This document shows positions 18,625-28,530 of a DNA stretch of 64,000 bases, one piece after another (position 1 is the stretch's first letter; each line of letters starts with the position of its first letter). The notes beneath the pieces are model-generated. The model worked only from the letters and a program-made list of their open reading frames with translations, ran no database searches and was not told the origin of the DNA. Origin of the DNA: Thermomonas sp. (GTDB lineage: Bacteria > Pseudomonadota > Gammaproteobacteria > Xanthomonadales > Xanthomonadaceae); contig NZ_JAHRWW010000033.1 in assembly GCF_019104945.1 (NCBI RefSeq), positions 49,162 to 113,161 of the forward strand, in the 5' to 3' direction. The position numbers and the translations under genes were made by a program.

Positions 18625-19410
18625 ATGACTCAAGCCCTATGGATCGCCAAGACTGGTCTGGATGCCCAGCAGACCAAGATGTCGGTGATCTCCAACAACC
18701 TCGCCAACGTCAATACCTCGGGTTTCAAGCGCGATCGCGCCGCCTTCGAAGATTTGATGTACCAAACCTTCCGCCAGCCCGGCGGTGCCACCTCCGAGCA
18801 AACCCAGCTCCCTACGGGCCTGCAGATTGGTACCGGCGTGCGCGTTGCCGCGACCGCCAAGCAGTTCATGCAAGGCACCTTGAACCAAACTGGCAATGCA
18901 CTGGACGTGGCGGTGAATGGCCGTGGCTTTTACGAAGTATTGCTGCCCGATGGCAGCCCGGCCTACAGCCGTGACGGTAGTTTTCAGATCAATGCACAGG
19001 GTGAGTTGGTCACCAACGAAGGCTACGCGGTGCAGCCCGGCATTCAAATTCCAGAAGGCACACAAAGTCTCACTATTGCCGGTGACGGTACGATTAGTGC
19101 ACAACTGGCCGGACAAGTGGCGCCGGTGCAGATCGGCGCGCTCACCTTGGCCGATTTCGTTAACCCAGCAGGTCTGCAGGCTCTAGGTGAAAACCTGTTT
19201 GCCGAAACCGGCGCCAGCGGCCCCGCACAAACCGGGACGCCAGGCACCGGCGGCTTGGGGCGGGTGATTCAAGGGTATTTAGAAGCCTCCAACGTCAACG
19301 TCGTGGAAGAGCTGGTGTCGATGATCGAGACCCCGCGCGCCTACGAAACCAACGCCAAAGCCATTTCCACCACGGACCAAATGCTGGCCTACCTCAACAA
19401 CAACGTCTGA
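18625..19410 (+). CDS. flgG: flagellar distal rod protein FlgG
   Basis: 261 residues, almost exactly the usual length. N-terminal [10 protein letters not shown] and [19 protein letters not shown]; closing segment [15 protein letters not shown]. FlgG forms the distal rod that crosses the peptidoglycan and the P and L rings encoded just downstream. Confidence 0.97.
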   Translation: MTQALWIAKTGLDAQQTKMSVISNNLANVNTSGFKRDRAAFEDLMYQTFRQPGGATSEQTQLPTGLQIGTGVRVAATAKQFMQGTLNQTGNALDVAVNGRGFYEVLLPDGSPAYSRDGSFQINAQGELVTNEGYAVQPGIQIPEGTQSLTIAGDGTISAQLAGQVAPVQIGALTLADFVNPAGLQALGENLFAETGASGPAQTGTPGTGGLGRVIQGYLEASNVNVVEELVSMIETPRAYETNAKAISTTDQMLAYLNNNV

Positions 19411-19418
19411 GGCCCATC

Positions 19419-20135
19419 ATGAGCGCCCCGCTGTTTCGTCACCTTTTTGTTTTTGCTATCGCCGTATGCGGCCTAAGCGCTTGCGCCACGGTCAATCGCC
19501 TATCCGGCGACGTGCGCCCGTTCGAAGAGCCCGTTGTTCCGAATGTCATCGCCCCGTCTGGCCCGCTTCCGGTTGCCGCATTGGCCAGCGGCGATGGTGG
19601 AGGCTCGATCTACGGCGCCCGCAGCGGGCGTGGCATGAGCCTGTTTCAAGACAACAAAGCCAGTGATGTTGGCGACCTGCTCACCATCGCCTTGGTGGAA
19701 AGCACCACGGCCACCACCCAATCCAAAACCGCCGTCAATAAAAAGAGTGGGCTGGATTTTGGCATCCCAACACTGGGCGGCGCGGCTGTACCGGGGCTTG
19801 GGGCCTCCTTGGAAGGCGGGCGTACCTTCGCTGGCGATGGCAATAGCGCGCAAAGCAACAAACTGGTCGGGCAACTCACCGTGCGCGTGGTGCAAGATCT
19901 AGGCAACGGCAATTTACTGGTGCGCGGCGATAAGCAGATTCGCCTCAACCAAGGTGATGAATTGGTGCAAATTCAAGGAATCGTACGCCGTGCCGATATT
20001 ACTGCGGACAACCGGGTAACGTCGGATCGCGTGGCCGATGCGCGCATCGTCTATGGCGGCCGCGGCACATTGGCACGCTCCAATGCCATGGGCTGGCTGA
20101 GCCGTTTCTTCAACTCTGCGCTCTACCCGTATTGA
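19419..20135 (+). CDS. flgH: flagellar L-ring lipoprotein FlgH
   Basis: 238 residues. Signal peptide with lipobox L-S-A-C near residue 22, then the FlgH core ([25 protein letters not shown], and L-L-V-R-G-D-K-Q). FlgH forms the outer-membrane bushing. It follows flgG by 8 bases. Confidence 0.95.
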   Translation: MSAPLFRHLFVFAIAVCGLSACATVNRLSGDVRPFEEPVVPNVIAPSGPLPVAALASGDGGGSIYGARSGRGMSLFQDNKASDVGDLLTIALVESTTATTQSKTAVNKKSGLDFGIPTLGGAAVPGLGASLEGGRTFAGDGNSAQSNKLVGQLTVRVVQDLGNGNLLVRGDKQIRLNQGDELVQIQGIVRRADITADNRVTSDRVADARIVYGGRGTLARSNAMGWLSRFFNSALYPY

Positions 20136-20142
20136 GATAAGC

Positions 20143-21249
20143 ATGATGAACCGTACTTTCACCGCCATCGCTGCCCTGCTCTGCACGTTGCTGCTCGCAC
20201 CAACGGCGCAGGCCGAGCGTGTCAAAGATTTGGCGCAAGTCGCTGGTGTGCGTGGCAACCCGCTGATTGGCTACGGTCTCGTGGTGGGCCTTGACGGCAG
20301 TGGTGACCGCACCAGCCAAACACCATTCACCGTGCAAAGCCTGAAAACCATGCTGGAGCAGTTGGGCGCTACGCTGCCACCGGGTGTGAACCCGCAGCTG
20401 AAAAACGTGGCCGCCGTGGCGGTACATGCCGAACTGCCCGCCTTCGCCAAGCCGGGGCAGCAAATCGACATCACGGTTTCCTCGATTGGTAACGCCGGTT
20501 CGCTACGTGGCGGCAGCCTGCTGATGACCCAGCTCAAAGGCGCCGACGGGCAGGTGTACGCCATTGCACAGGGCAACTTGATCGTGAGCGGCTTTGGCGC
20601 CTCCGGCCGCGATGGCTCCAAAATATCGGTCAATGCCCCCAATGGCGGCAACATTCCTTCAGGGGCTATTGTTGAGCGCGCGGCCCCGGCTTCGGCCAAT
20701 GCAGGCGTTGTCACACTCAACTTGCGTGAAGCCGACTTCACCACCGCCTCGCGTATTGTTTCTGCAGTTAACCGCACCTTTGGCAGCGGCCGCGCGCAGG
20801 CGCTAGATGGCGTTACTATTGAAATCAACCCACCGCCGGGTGACCGCATCTCCTTCTTGGCCGCCCTTGAAGCCCTCGACGTCGATCCCGGCGCAGCGGC
20901 GGCAAAAGTGATTGTGAACTCCCGTTCTGGCACCGTTGTTATGGGCGGGCAAGTCACTGTACTGCCTGCTGCGGTTGCGCACGGCTCGCTCACCGTCAAT
21001 ATCAGCGAGGCGACCCAAGTCAGCCAGCCGGGCGCGCTATCCACCGGCGGCCAAACCGTCGCCGTGCCGCAATCAACGGTAACTGCCAGCAGCGAAGGCA
21101 GCCATATGGTGCTGTTGCAGGGCGGCACTTCGCTGGAAGAAATCGTCCGCGCCATTAACGCGGTTGGTGCGGCACCGGGCGATATCGTTGCGATTCTTGA
21201 AGCCCTTAAGCACGCTGGCGCGCTGCGCGCCGAGCTTGAGGTGATCTAA
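20143..21249 (+). CDS. flgI: flagellar P-ring protein FlgI
   Basis: 368 residues with a cleavable signal (M-M-N-R-T-F ... A-Q-A) and the near-invariant mature start [23 protein letters not shown]. Forms the peptidoglycan ring and needs FlgA, also encoded here. Two adjacent Met codons at the start make the exact start uncertain by one residue. Confidence 0.97.
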   Translation: MMNRTFTAIAALLCTLLLAPTAQAERVKDLAQVAGVRGNPLIGYGLVVGLDGSGDRTSQTPFTVQSLKTMLEQLGATLPPGVNPQLKNVAAVAVHAELPAFAKPGQQIDITVSSIGNAGSLRGGSLLMTQLKGADGQVYAIAQGNLIVSGFGASGRDGSKISVNAPNGGNIPSGAIVERAAPASANAGVVTLNLREADFTTASRIVSAVNRTFGSGRAQALDGVTIEINPPPGDRISFLAALEALDVDPGAAAAKVIVNSRSGTVVMGGQVTVLPAAVAHGSLTVNISEATQVSQPGALSTGGQTVAVPQSTVTASSEGSHMVLLQGGTSLEEIVRAINAVGAAPGDIVAILEALKHAGALRAELEVI

Positions 21250-21255
21250 TGCCCA

Positions 21256-21271
21256 TGGCACAACATTTGCT
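21256..21271 (+). promoter_or_regulatory. possible internal sigma-54 promoter before flgJ
   Basis: TGGCACAACATTTGCT fits the RpoN consensus at every key position (GG-N10-GC). It sits in the 33-base gap between flgI and flgJ. The predicted transcript start (C of GC taken as -12) is at about 21282, one base before the flgJ ATG, so the resulting mRNA would be essentially leaderless. The match is strong, but its use is unproven. Confidence 0.5.
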
Positions 21272-21282
21272 TGAATAGCTTT

Positions 21283-22260
21283 ATGGTTATGCGATTACCT
21301 GCCGCCACCGCCTTCCCGCTCCAGCGTTCACAAACGCCGGAGCGTTCGCGTATTGAAGAAGCTGCACGTGGGCTGGAAAGCCAGTTCGCGCAGATGCTGA
21401 TCAAAAACATGCGCAGCACCACACCAGGCGACCCGATGGGTGGCAACTCCACCTACCGCGAGATGTACGACCAACAGCTCGCCAAAGAGCTGACCAAGGG
21501 CCGCGGCTTGGGCCTGCAGCCCATGATCATCCGCCAACTCAGCGGCACCGCTTCCACCACACCAGAGGCCGGCACCACGCCGCTACCGCTACGCCCCGTG
21601 GGGGCTCCCATGACGCTGCCCGCGGCTGATACGCCTTCGGGCCTGCCGCTTCCTGCGGGTCTGCGTGGCAGTGCGCTGACCCTCACCCCTGCGAGCAGCG
21701 GCACCTCATTACAGGCCATCCGTCCGCCTATGCTGGCAGCGGCGCAGCAAACCTGCGATGAAAACGCCCCACTTGATTGCAGCAGCCCGGAAGCCTTCGC
21801 GCGTTCGGTTTGGCCGCACGCGCAAAAAGCCGCCGCCGAACTCGGTGTTCCCGCCAAAGCCCTTGTTGCTCAAGCCGCGCTGGAAACCGGCTGGGGGCGG
21901 CGCTTGGCCGGACAAGACGGCAAAGCCACCTCGCATAATCTGTTCGGCATCAAGGCGGGCGGCAGTTGGCAGGGCAACCACGTCACTTCGGCCACGCACG
22001 AATACGTCAACGGCCAACGTATCAGCGCAAAAGCCGCTTTTCGTAGCTACAACAATACCGCCGACAGCTTTGCCGATTACACGAAGCTGTTACAGCAGCC
22101 GCGCTATGCTGCGGCTCGCCAAGGCGGCAATGATGTGCACCGTTTCGCAAATGCGCTGCAACGGGCTGGTTATGCCACCGATCCGTCGTATGCTGACAAG
22201 ATCGCCGCCATTGCAGGTGGCCCCACGCTGCGGCGCGCGTTACAAGGACTGGAGGGTTAA
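21283..22260 (+). CDS. flgJ: flagellar rod cap / peptidoglycan hydrolase FlgJ
   Basis: About 325 residues with two domains. The N-terminal rod-cap region (E-S-Q-F-A-Q-M-L-I-K-N-M-R) is followed by a Pro/Thr-rich linker. The C-terminal glucosaminidase domain starts near residue 175 (Q-A-A-L-E-T-G-W-G with the catalytic Glu, then S-H-N-L-F-G-I-K-A-G-G-S-W). It drills the peptidoglycan for the rod. The start is uncertain: ATG 21283, ATG 21289 or TTG 21271 are possible and none has a clear ribosome site. A 7-codon frame (21255-21278) ends 4 bases before ATG 21283 and may feed ribosomes into flgJ. Confidence 0.92.
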   Translation: MVMRLPAATAFPLQRSQTPERSRIEEAARGLESQFAQMLIKNMRSTTPGDPMGGNSTYREMYDQQLAKELTKGRGLGLQPMIIRQLSGTASTTPEAGTTPLPLRPVGAPMTLPAADTPSGLPLPAGLRGSALTLTPASSGTSLQAIRPPMLAAAQQTCDENAPLDCSSPEAFARSVWPHAQKAAAELGVPAKALVAQAALETGWGRRLAGQDGKATSHNLFGIKAGGSWQGNHVTSATHEYVNGQRISAKAAFRSYNNTADSFADYTKLLQQPRYAAARQGGNDVHRFANALQRAGYATDPSYADKIAAIAGGPTLRRALQGLEG

Positions 22261-22263
22261 TTT

Positions 22264-24150
22264 ATGGCAGTCGGTATGTTTGGCACAGGTGCCTCGGCCC
22301 TTCTCGCATTTCAGCGTGCGCTATCCACCATTAGCCACAACGTCGCTAACGTCAACACGCCCGGCTACTCGCGCCAACGCGTAGAGTTCACCGCACGCCC
22401 AGGAACACCCGAATTTTTGAACCTCGGCCAAGGTGTTGACGCTAACAACCTGCGTCGGCTTGCCGACAGTCTCGTATTCGGGCGGCAAAACGATAGCGCC
22501 GGGGAAATGGGGCGGCTCACCCAGATTTCGGATCTCACTTCGCGGGTGGACAAATTGATGTCCGACCCCAATACCGGGCTGTCAAAAACGTGGTCGAACT
22601 TTTTTAATGCAGCGAAGGGGGTTTCTTCCGACCCTACTTCCAACGCGGCGCGTAACGAACTGCTATCCAGTGGCCAACAGCTGGCCGCACGCTGGCAGAG
22701 TCTCGACCGGCAGCTATCGCAAATCGACCAAGACGCAGGTGCGCGCCTGCAGGGTCAGGTGGACACTGCGAACCAGCTGATCAACCAAATTGCCGAGCTC
22801 AACCGCACCATTTCAACCTCGGGCGGTGCAAACGCTTCCCCAGACCTGCTAGACCAGCGCGACCTACGCGTGACCGAGCTCGCCAAGCTCACCGGCGCAC
22901 GCGCGCAACCACAAGACGGTGGCATGCTGAACGTCGTCGCCAGCAACGGCCAGCCATTGGTGGTGGGGATCAAGGGCATGCCGATGGCATTGACCTCTGA
23001 CCCTTTGCAAGCCAACCGCATGCAGATCTCGCTGAAGAACCCCAACGGCACCACCACGCCGCTTCAAGCCGACGCAATTACCGGCGAAATTGGTGGTCTG
23101 ATGGAGTTTCGCAATAATACGGTCGAATCCACGCGCGCCGAATTGGGCCGAATGGCCACCGCCTTTGCCCACACGTTCAATGCGGTGCAGCGCGGCGGCG
23201 TTGACTACGCCGGTAACGCGGGCAGCGATTTTTTCTCGATTAGCCCGCCGCAAATCAATGCACCCAGTAGCAACACCGGCAGCGCCACGCTGAGCGCCAG
23301 CGTAAGCGACGTTGGCGCGCTGACCGGCAATAATGTGCTACTGAAATACGATGGCACGAACTGGAGCGCCACCCGCGCCGACACCGGTGCCGCCGTCAAC
23401 ATGACCGGCACCGGCACTGCAGGTGACCCGCTGGTCATTGACGGCGTATCGGTCGTTGTTTCTGGCAGCGCCGGCAGCGGCGACAGCTTCCTGCTACGCC
23501 CCACTGCCGATGCTTCGTCCAGTTTGAAAGTAGCGATCACCGACCCTGAGCAGATCGCCGCCGCCGCACCGATGCGCGTAGGCCTTGATGCAGGCAATCT
23601 TGGCAGCATCAAAGGCGGCACGACGCAAATTACTGACCCTACGCAATTTGCCTCGTTTACCGGCGCCAATATCGTTTTTCTTGACGCTACCACCTATAGC
23701 CTCGATGGTGGCACCCCAGTCACCTACACGCCGGGCGATACCATCAGTGGCAACGGCTGGTCGCTGGTATTAGATGGCACGCCTGCCGCAGGCGATGAAA
23801 TCAACCTCAGCCGCACGCCGCCGCGTTCGTCGGACAATAGCAATGCAGCGCTACTGGCCAACGTTGATGGTCAGTCTGTACTGAATGGTGGCCGCCTCAG
23901 CGTGACCTCAGCAATGACCCAGCTCACCTCACGGGTGGGCAGCGATGCACGCAATGCCCAGCTCAATCTGGACGCCCAAAAAGCCATCGACGATCAAATT
24001 ACCGCCGAACGCGAATCGGTTTCTGGGGTTAATTTGGACGAAGAAGCCACCGAAATGCTGCGCTACCAGCAGGCTTATCAAGCCGCCACACAAATCATTT
24101 CCGTGGCCGACACGATGTTCCAGTCGCTTATGAACGCGGTGCGAAACTAA
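22264..24150 (+). CDS. flgK: flagellar hook-associated protein 1 (FlgK)
   Basis: 628 residues. N-terminal STISHNVANVNTPGYSRQR and C-terminal V-S-G-V-N-L-D-E-E-A-T-E-M-L-R-Y-Q-Q-A-Y-Q-A-A. The middle (about 330-530) is a variable surface insertion. FlgK is the first hook-filament junction protein and is the client of FlgN, encoded upstream. A GGAGGG ribosome site precedes the start. Confidence 0.96.
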   Translation: MAVGMFGTGASALLAFQRALSTISHNVANVNTPGYSRQRVEFTARPGTPEFLNLGQGVDANNLRRLADSLVFGRQNDSAGEMGRLTQISDLTSRVDKLMSDPNTGLSKTWSNFFNAAKGVSSDPTSNAARNELLSSGQQLAARWQSLDRQLSQIDQDAGARLQGQVDTANQLINQIAELNRTISTSGGANASPDLLDQRDLRVTELAKLTGARAQPQDGGMLNVVASNGQPLVVGIKGMPMALTSDPLQANRMQISLKNPNGTTTPLQADAITGEIGGLMEFRNNTVESTRAELGRMATAFAHTFNAVQRGGVDYAGNAGSDFFSISPPQINAPSSNTGSATLSASVSDVGALTGNNVLLKYDGTNWSATRADTGAAVNMTGTGTAGDPLVIDGVSVVVSGSAGSGDSFLLRPTADASSSLKVAITDPEQIAAAAPMRVGLDAGNLGSIKGGTTQITDPTQFASFTGANIVFLDATTYSLDGGTPVTYTPGDTISGNGWSLVLDGTPAAGDEINLSRTPPRSSDNSNAALLANVDGQSVLNGGRLSVTSAMTQLTSRVGSDARNAQLNLDAQKAIDDQITAERESVSGVNLDEEATEMLRYQQAYQAATQIISVADTMFQSLMNAVRN

Positions 24151-24168
24151 GGTTCGGAGGAGATTGTC

Positions 24169-25389
24169 ATGACGCTACGCCTCTCAACACAAGGAATGTA
24201 CCGCATGGGGATGGGCAATATGCTCAGTACCCAATCCAAAATCGCGCAGCTGCGCCAACAAATCAGCAGTGGCATTCGCTTGAACCAAGCCAAAGACGAT
24301 CCCGTTGGCATGGCCACCGCACAAAAATTAGACCATCTGCAAGCATCGCTGGTGCAGTTTGGCAAAGATTCCGACCGCGTTGATCACCGTCTGCGCATGG
24401 AAGAAGGCGCCTTGGGTGATGCCAATGACAACCTCACCCGTGCGCGCGAGCTGGCTATTGAAGCCAATAAAGGCGGAATGAGCGATAGCGACCGTAAAAT
24501 TATTGCCAACGAGATCAACCAAATTCGGCAAAACCTGATCGACATCGCCAACCGCGACGACGGCAATGGCCGCAAGCTGTTTGCAGGCAGCAGCGATGGC
24601 GTAACCCCGTTTACCGACAACAATGGCAACATCACCTACCACGGCGACGATGGGCGCAATAACGTGGAAATCTCGCCCGATGTCTTCGTGCAAGACGGCG
24701 ACTCCGGCAGCGCGGTATTCCTGCGTGTGCGTACCGGCGACGGCTACTCACGCGGCACAGTCAGTGCAGCGAATACCGGCTCAGGCGTATTGAGTAGCGC
24801 CCTAGTCACCAATACCGCCACCTGGGGCAATAATACCTACACGGTTAATTTTACTGCGGCCAATGCGTATGAAATTTTAGACAGCGCAGGCAACCCGCTT
24901 TCCCCGGCAGTGGCCGGCACTTGGACCAATGGCGACACCATTCCTCCAGCGGCTGCGGGCCTTGGTGTCGAATTCAAAATTACCGGCCAGCCAGCCGCAG
25001 GCGACCAGTTCACCATTGAACGCGCGCCCAACCAAGACGTCTTCAAAACGCTCCAGCTTCTTGAAGACGCGCTGCTGCACCCCGGCAACAGCAGCGCCGA
25101 CAACGCCCTACGCATTAACGCGATAGGCAGCGGGCTGGCCGATATTGCAACGGCGCAGGATCATCTACTGAATATGCGCACGGGTGTTGGTGCGCGCATG
25201 TCGAACTTGGATGTAACCTCTGACGAACGCAGCAAACAATCGATCAGCATGACCGAAACGCTATCCGCGCTGCGTGATACCGATTACGCCGACGCCATCA
25301 GCCAGCTCAATATGCAGATGCTTTCGCTGGAAGCGGCGCAAAAAGTCAGCGTGCAGATGTTCGGAATGTCGCTATTCAATAAGCTCTAA
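24169..25389 (+). CDS. flgL: flagellar hook-associated protein 3 (FlgL)
   Basis: 406 residues of the flagellin fold: N-terminal M-Y-R-M-G-M-G-N-M-L-S-T-Q-S-K-I and Q-I-S-S-G-I-R-L-N-Q-A-K-D-D-P, C-terminal helix with M-Q-M-L-S-L-E-A-A-Q-K-V. Second hook-filament junction protein and last gene of the operon. An AGGAG site precedes it. No flagellin gene follows; the operon ends at a terminator. Confidence 0.95.
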   Translation: MTLRLSTQGMYRMGMGNMLSTQSKIAQLRQQISSGIRLNQAKDDPVGMATAQKLDHLQASLVQFGKDSDRVDHRLRMEEGALGDANDNLTRARELAIEANKGGMSDSDRKIIANEINQIRQNLIDIANRDDGNGRKLFAGSSDGVTPFTDNNGNITYHGDDGRNNVEISPDVFVQDGDSGSAVFLRVRTGDGYSRGTVSAANTGSGVLSSALVTNTATWGNNTYTVNFTAANAYEILDSAGNPLSPAVAGTWTNGDTIPPAAAGLGVEFKITGQPAAGDQFTIERAPNQDVFKTLQLLEDALLHPGNSSADNALRINAIGSGLADIATAQDHLLNMRTGVGARMSNLDVTSDERSKQSISMTETLSALRDTDYADAISQLNMQMLSLEAAQKVSVQMFGMSLFNKL

Positions 25390-25414
25390 ACAGCCATCGC
25401 CATCTGTTACTTGC

Positions 25415-25441
25415 AAAACGCCGGGTCATGCCCGGCGTTTT
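25415..25441. terminator. bidirectional terminator between flgL and the RND operon
   Basis: An 11-bp perfect stem (25415-25425 with 25431-25441) begins with A4 and ends with T4. It lies between the flgL stop and the convergent RND gene stop, so it can serve both strands. Confidence 0.85.
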
Positions 25442-25448
25442 ACTTTGC

Positions 25449-28400
25449 TTAGTGCGCAGCCAATGCCTTGCGCTGCGCGCGTGTCATCCGCGCCCGTGCA
25501 ATCGAGCGCCCTACCCCTGCACGCAGGTCATCTAGGAGTGCATAAATCGTGGGCAAAAATAGCAGCGTGACCACGGTAGAGAACGCCAAGCCACCGGCAA
25601 TCGCGCGCGCCATTGGGTAGTACGGCGGACCTTCCCCCCCCACTTGGGTGGTGGAAAGCGCGATCGGAATCATCGCCAAAATCGCGGTGCCCATCGTCAT
25701 CATGATGGGGCGCAGGCGCTCGCGACTGCCTTCCACCAGCGCATCGATCCGCGGCAGCCCTCGGCGGCGCAAGTTATTGATGTGCTCGATCATCACGATG
25801 CCATTATTCACCACCACGCCCATCAGCACCAAAATGCCAATGAACGCCATGATGTTGAATTCGGTTCCAGTGATCCACAGCGCCCAATACACGCCAAAAA
25901 TGGAAAACGCCACGCAACTCATGATCGCCAGAGGAAACAGCAGCGACTCAAACACAGAGGCCATCACGATAAACATCAGCACCAGAGCAATAACGATATT
26001 GCGCAGCATCTGCTGGTTCATATCGATATTCATGCCAAAGCCACCACCTTGGAAGGTGTAGCCATAGCCGGGCGGGAAATCGATAGCCTTCAGCGTGCTT
26101 TCGATCTCTTTCTTGGCCTCCTCCATCGTGGCACCGGATACTAGGCTGGCCTGCACTTTCAACATCGTCTGCCGGTTCATGCGCTGAATTCCGCGCGCCG
26201 ACGGCTCCATGCTTACATCAACCATCGCCAGCAGCGGCACGCTGCGCCCGTCCGGAGCGCGCACGGTAAACGACTGCAACTCTTCAGGCCCGTAGTGGTC
26301 TGCGTCCTTGAAGCGCACACTTACCGGAATCTCAACTTCACCGCGCTGAAACTCACGCAAATTCGAACCGCGCAGAGCCAGCCCCACAAACTGCGCCACC
26401 TGCTGGGCATTGAAGCCGTAGCTCGCCGCACGCTCGCGGTTCACACGTACTTTCAACTCACTATTAGCATCACCCAAGTCCACGCGCACATCACGCAACG
26501 CTTTACCTTTCGCCAAGATCGGCAGCACGTCGTCCGCCAATTCCTTCAGCACTTGGGTGGAATCGCCGGTGAGGCTAAATGAGATGCTTTGATCACTTCC
26601 GCCCATCCCACCTTGTCGCCCCATCCCGATATTGGCACGCGCCGACTTCGGCAGACCCTCGCGAATTTCATCACTGATTTTTTTCGCCTGCTTAGCATCT
26701 TTCACATCTAGCTCGGCACGTGTCATCGCCCAGCCTTGCTCGGCATAGCGCGAATAAATTTGTTTAATTGCAAACTTCTTGCGGTTCGTATCGAGGTATT
26801 TTTCAACCTCTGCCACCACCTGCCCCATTTGCTCTTTGGTGTAAGAGCCCTGCCATTGGTAGAAGATACCCACCTGGGTCGGGTCTTCTTCGTTGCCTGA
26901 ATCGCCTTTGGAGAAATGAATTGGAATGAAGCTCAGCGCGCTAATCAGCACGATCCCTGCCACGCTCCAACCACGGTTCAAAAGCGTCCAGCGCAGCACG
27001 CGGGCATAGCGATCTTGCAGGCGCGTAATCAGCGGCGACTTCACCGCCGGTGGCGTTTGCATCTTGGCCGACAGCATCGGGATCAGGCTCACCGCCACCA
27101 ACCAAGAGGCCAGCAGCGATACCGAAATCGTCACCGCGAGCTGGGTCAAATAAATGGTCAGCATATTTTTCCCACCAAACATCATGGGCAAAAATACGAT
27201 GCAGTGGCATAGCGTCCCCGCCGACAGCGCAATCGCGACATGGCGTGTACCCACGATCGACGCAAGCCGCGGCTGGCTGGGGTATTTTTCACGCTCTTGG
27301 TAAATGCTTTCTACCACCACCACGGCGTTATCCACCAGCATCCCCACCGCCAGCAGCAGGCCCATCATCGACAAGATATTGAGCGAAATGCCCGCAAAGT
27401 ACATGAAGCCTAGCGTCATCACGAAACAAATCGGAATAGCCAGCGTCACCATCAGCGTGGACGGCCAGTGGCGCAAAAACAGATACAGCACGACGACTGA
27501 CAACAGCAGACCAATCAGCCCTGCTTCCGCCAACGCCATCAGCGAACTAGTGACCTGTTCGCCTTGGTCCTCATGCACATCGATCGAAATCCCCGCCATT
27601 GCGGGCTCACGCCGAAGCACTTCTAACTCCGCACGCACCGCGCGCGATAGATCCACCAAGTTGGCGGCGCGCTCTTTGTAAATATCCACACCCACGCTGG
27701 GGCGTCCATCCACCTGCCGCACATAATTCATGCGCTGCGCCTGCATGGCGACATCGGCAATATCACCCAGCTTCGTGCCGCGCGCATTGATTGGTAGATC
27801 GCGTAGCTGCTCAAGCGTGGTCATTTCGCCCTTCGGCTGGATCCGCAAACGGCGACCATCATCGGTGATCTGCCCACCTGATACCGAAAAGTTTGCGGCC
27901 TGCAAGCGGCTCACCAGTTCGTTGAGCACCACGCCATTGGCGGTGAGGCGGTCAGGGTCAATGGCAACAACCACTTCCTGCTTCGGCACGCCCTCTACTT
28001 CAATTCGCGCCACGCCTGGCAAGCGCTCTAAACGTCGCTTGATGCTCTGATCGATGAGTTCAGCACGCGCAGTAAGATCATCTTTACTCGTTAGGCGCAG
28101 GCTCATCGCCTCTTCGTCCCCCGTATTCCAGCGGCGCACGAAATAGCGTTTGAAGTCATCGGGAAGCTGGTCACGGATGGCATCAATACGTTCACGCGCC
28201 TCAGAGGCCGCTACTGCGATATCGCGCCCCCAATCGGCGAACTCCACAAACACACCGCCACTATCGGCACTGGCATTGGCATTGAGCGATTTAATGCCCG
28301 ACATCGTTGCCAGTGCTTCCTCCACAGGCCGCACTAAGTTGCGCTCAACCTCTTCCGGTGTTGACCCCACATAAGGCAGCTGCACAAAGAAGAACGGCGC

Positions 28401-28523
28401 CGACGCTTCGGGCTGCGACTCTAACGGCAGGCGAAACGCCGCGATCAGGCCAATCACCACCATCGACACAAACAGCATGATGGTAGTGACGGGGCGACGG
28501 ATGGAAAGTTCAGTGATATTCAT
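25449..28523 (-). CDS. RND multidrug efflux permease (second of a tandem pair)
   Basis: 1,024-residue inner-membrane proton/drug antiporter of the AcrB/HAE superfamily: one N-terminal helix, two large periplasmic loops (~40-330 and ~550-850) and two clusters of membrane helices. In TM4 the usual Asp-Asp proton pair is V-D-N-A (D398, N399), so the second acidic residue is Asn; this variant is known in SwrC-like members. The start is the ATG at 28523, 7 bases after the stop of the preceding pump gene with an AGGGTGA site; a Met 8 codons upstream lies within that gene. It probably works with the neighbouring pump and adaptor. Confidence 0.92.
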   Translation of the reverse strand: MNITELSIRRPVTTIMLFVSMVVIGLIAAFRLPLESQPEASAPFFFVQLPYVGSTPEEVERNLVRPVEEALATMSGIKSLNANASADSGGVFVEFADWGRDIAVAASEARERIDAIRDQLPDDFKRYFVRRWNTGDEEAMSLRLTSKDDLTARAELIDQSIKRRLERLPGVARIEVEGVPKQEVVVAIDPDRLTANGVVLNELVSRLQAANFSVSGGQITDDGRRLRIQPKGEMTTLEQLRDLPINARGTKLGDIADVAMQAQRMNYVRQVDGRPSVGVDIYKERAANLVDLSRAVRAELEVLRREPAMAGISIDVHEDQGEQVTSSLMALAEAGLIGLLLSVVVLYLFLRHWPSTLMVTLAIPICFVMTLGFMYFAGISLNILSMMGLLLAVGMLVDNAVVVVESIYQEREKYPSQPRLASIVGTRHVAIALSAGTLCHCIVFLPMMFGGKNMLTIYLTQLAVTISVSLLASWLVAVSLIPMLSAKMQTPPAVKSPLITRLQDRYARVLRWTLLNRGWSVAGIVLISALSFIPIHFSKGDSGNEEDPTQVGIFYQWQGSYTKEQMGQVVAEVEKYLDTNRKKFAIKQIYSRYAEQGWAMTRAELDVKDAKQAKKISDEIREGLPKSARANIGMGRQGGMGGSDQSISFSLTGDSTQVLKELADDVLPILAKGKALRDVRVDLGDANSELKVRVNRERAASYGFNAQQVAQFVGLALRGSNLREFQRGEVEIPVSVRFKDADHYGPEELQSFTVRAPDGRSVPLLAMVDVSMEPSARGIQRMNRQTMLKVQASLVSGATMEEAKKEIESTLKAIDFPPGYGYTFQGGGFGMNIDMNQQMLRNIVIALVLMFIVMASVFESLLFPLAIMSCVAFSIFGVYWALWITGTEFNIMAFIGILVLMGVVVNNGIVMIEHINNLRRRGLPRIDALVEGSRERLRPIMMTMGTAILAMIPIALSTTQVGGEGPPYYPMARAIAGGLAFSTVVTLLFLPTIYALLDDLRAGVGRSIARARMTRAQRKALAAH

Positions 28524-28530
28524 CCGTGCA

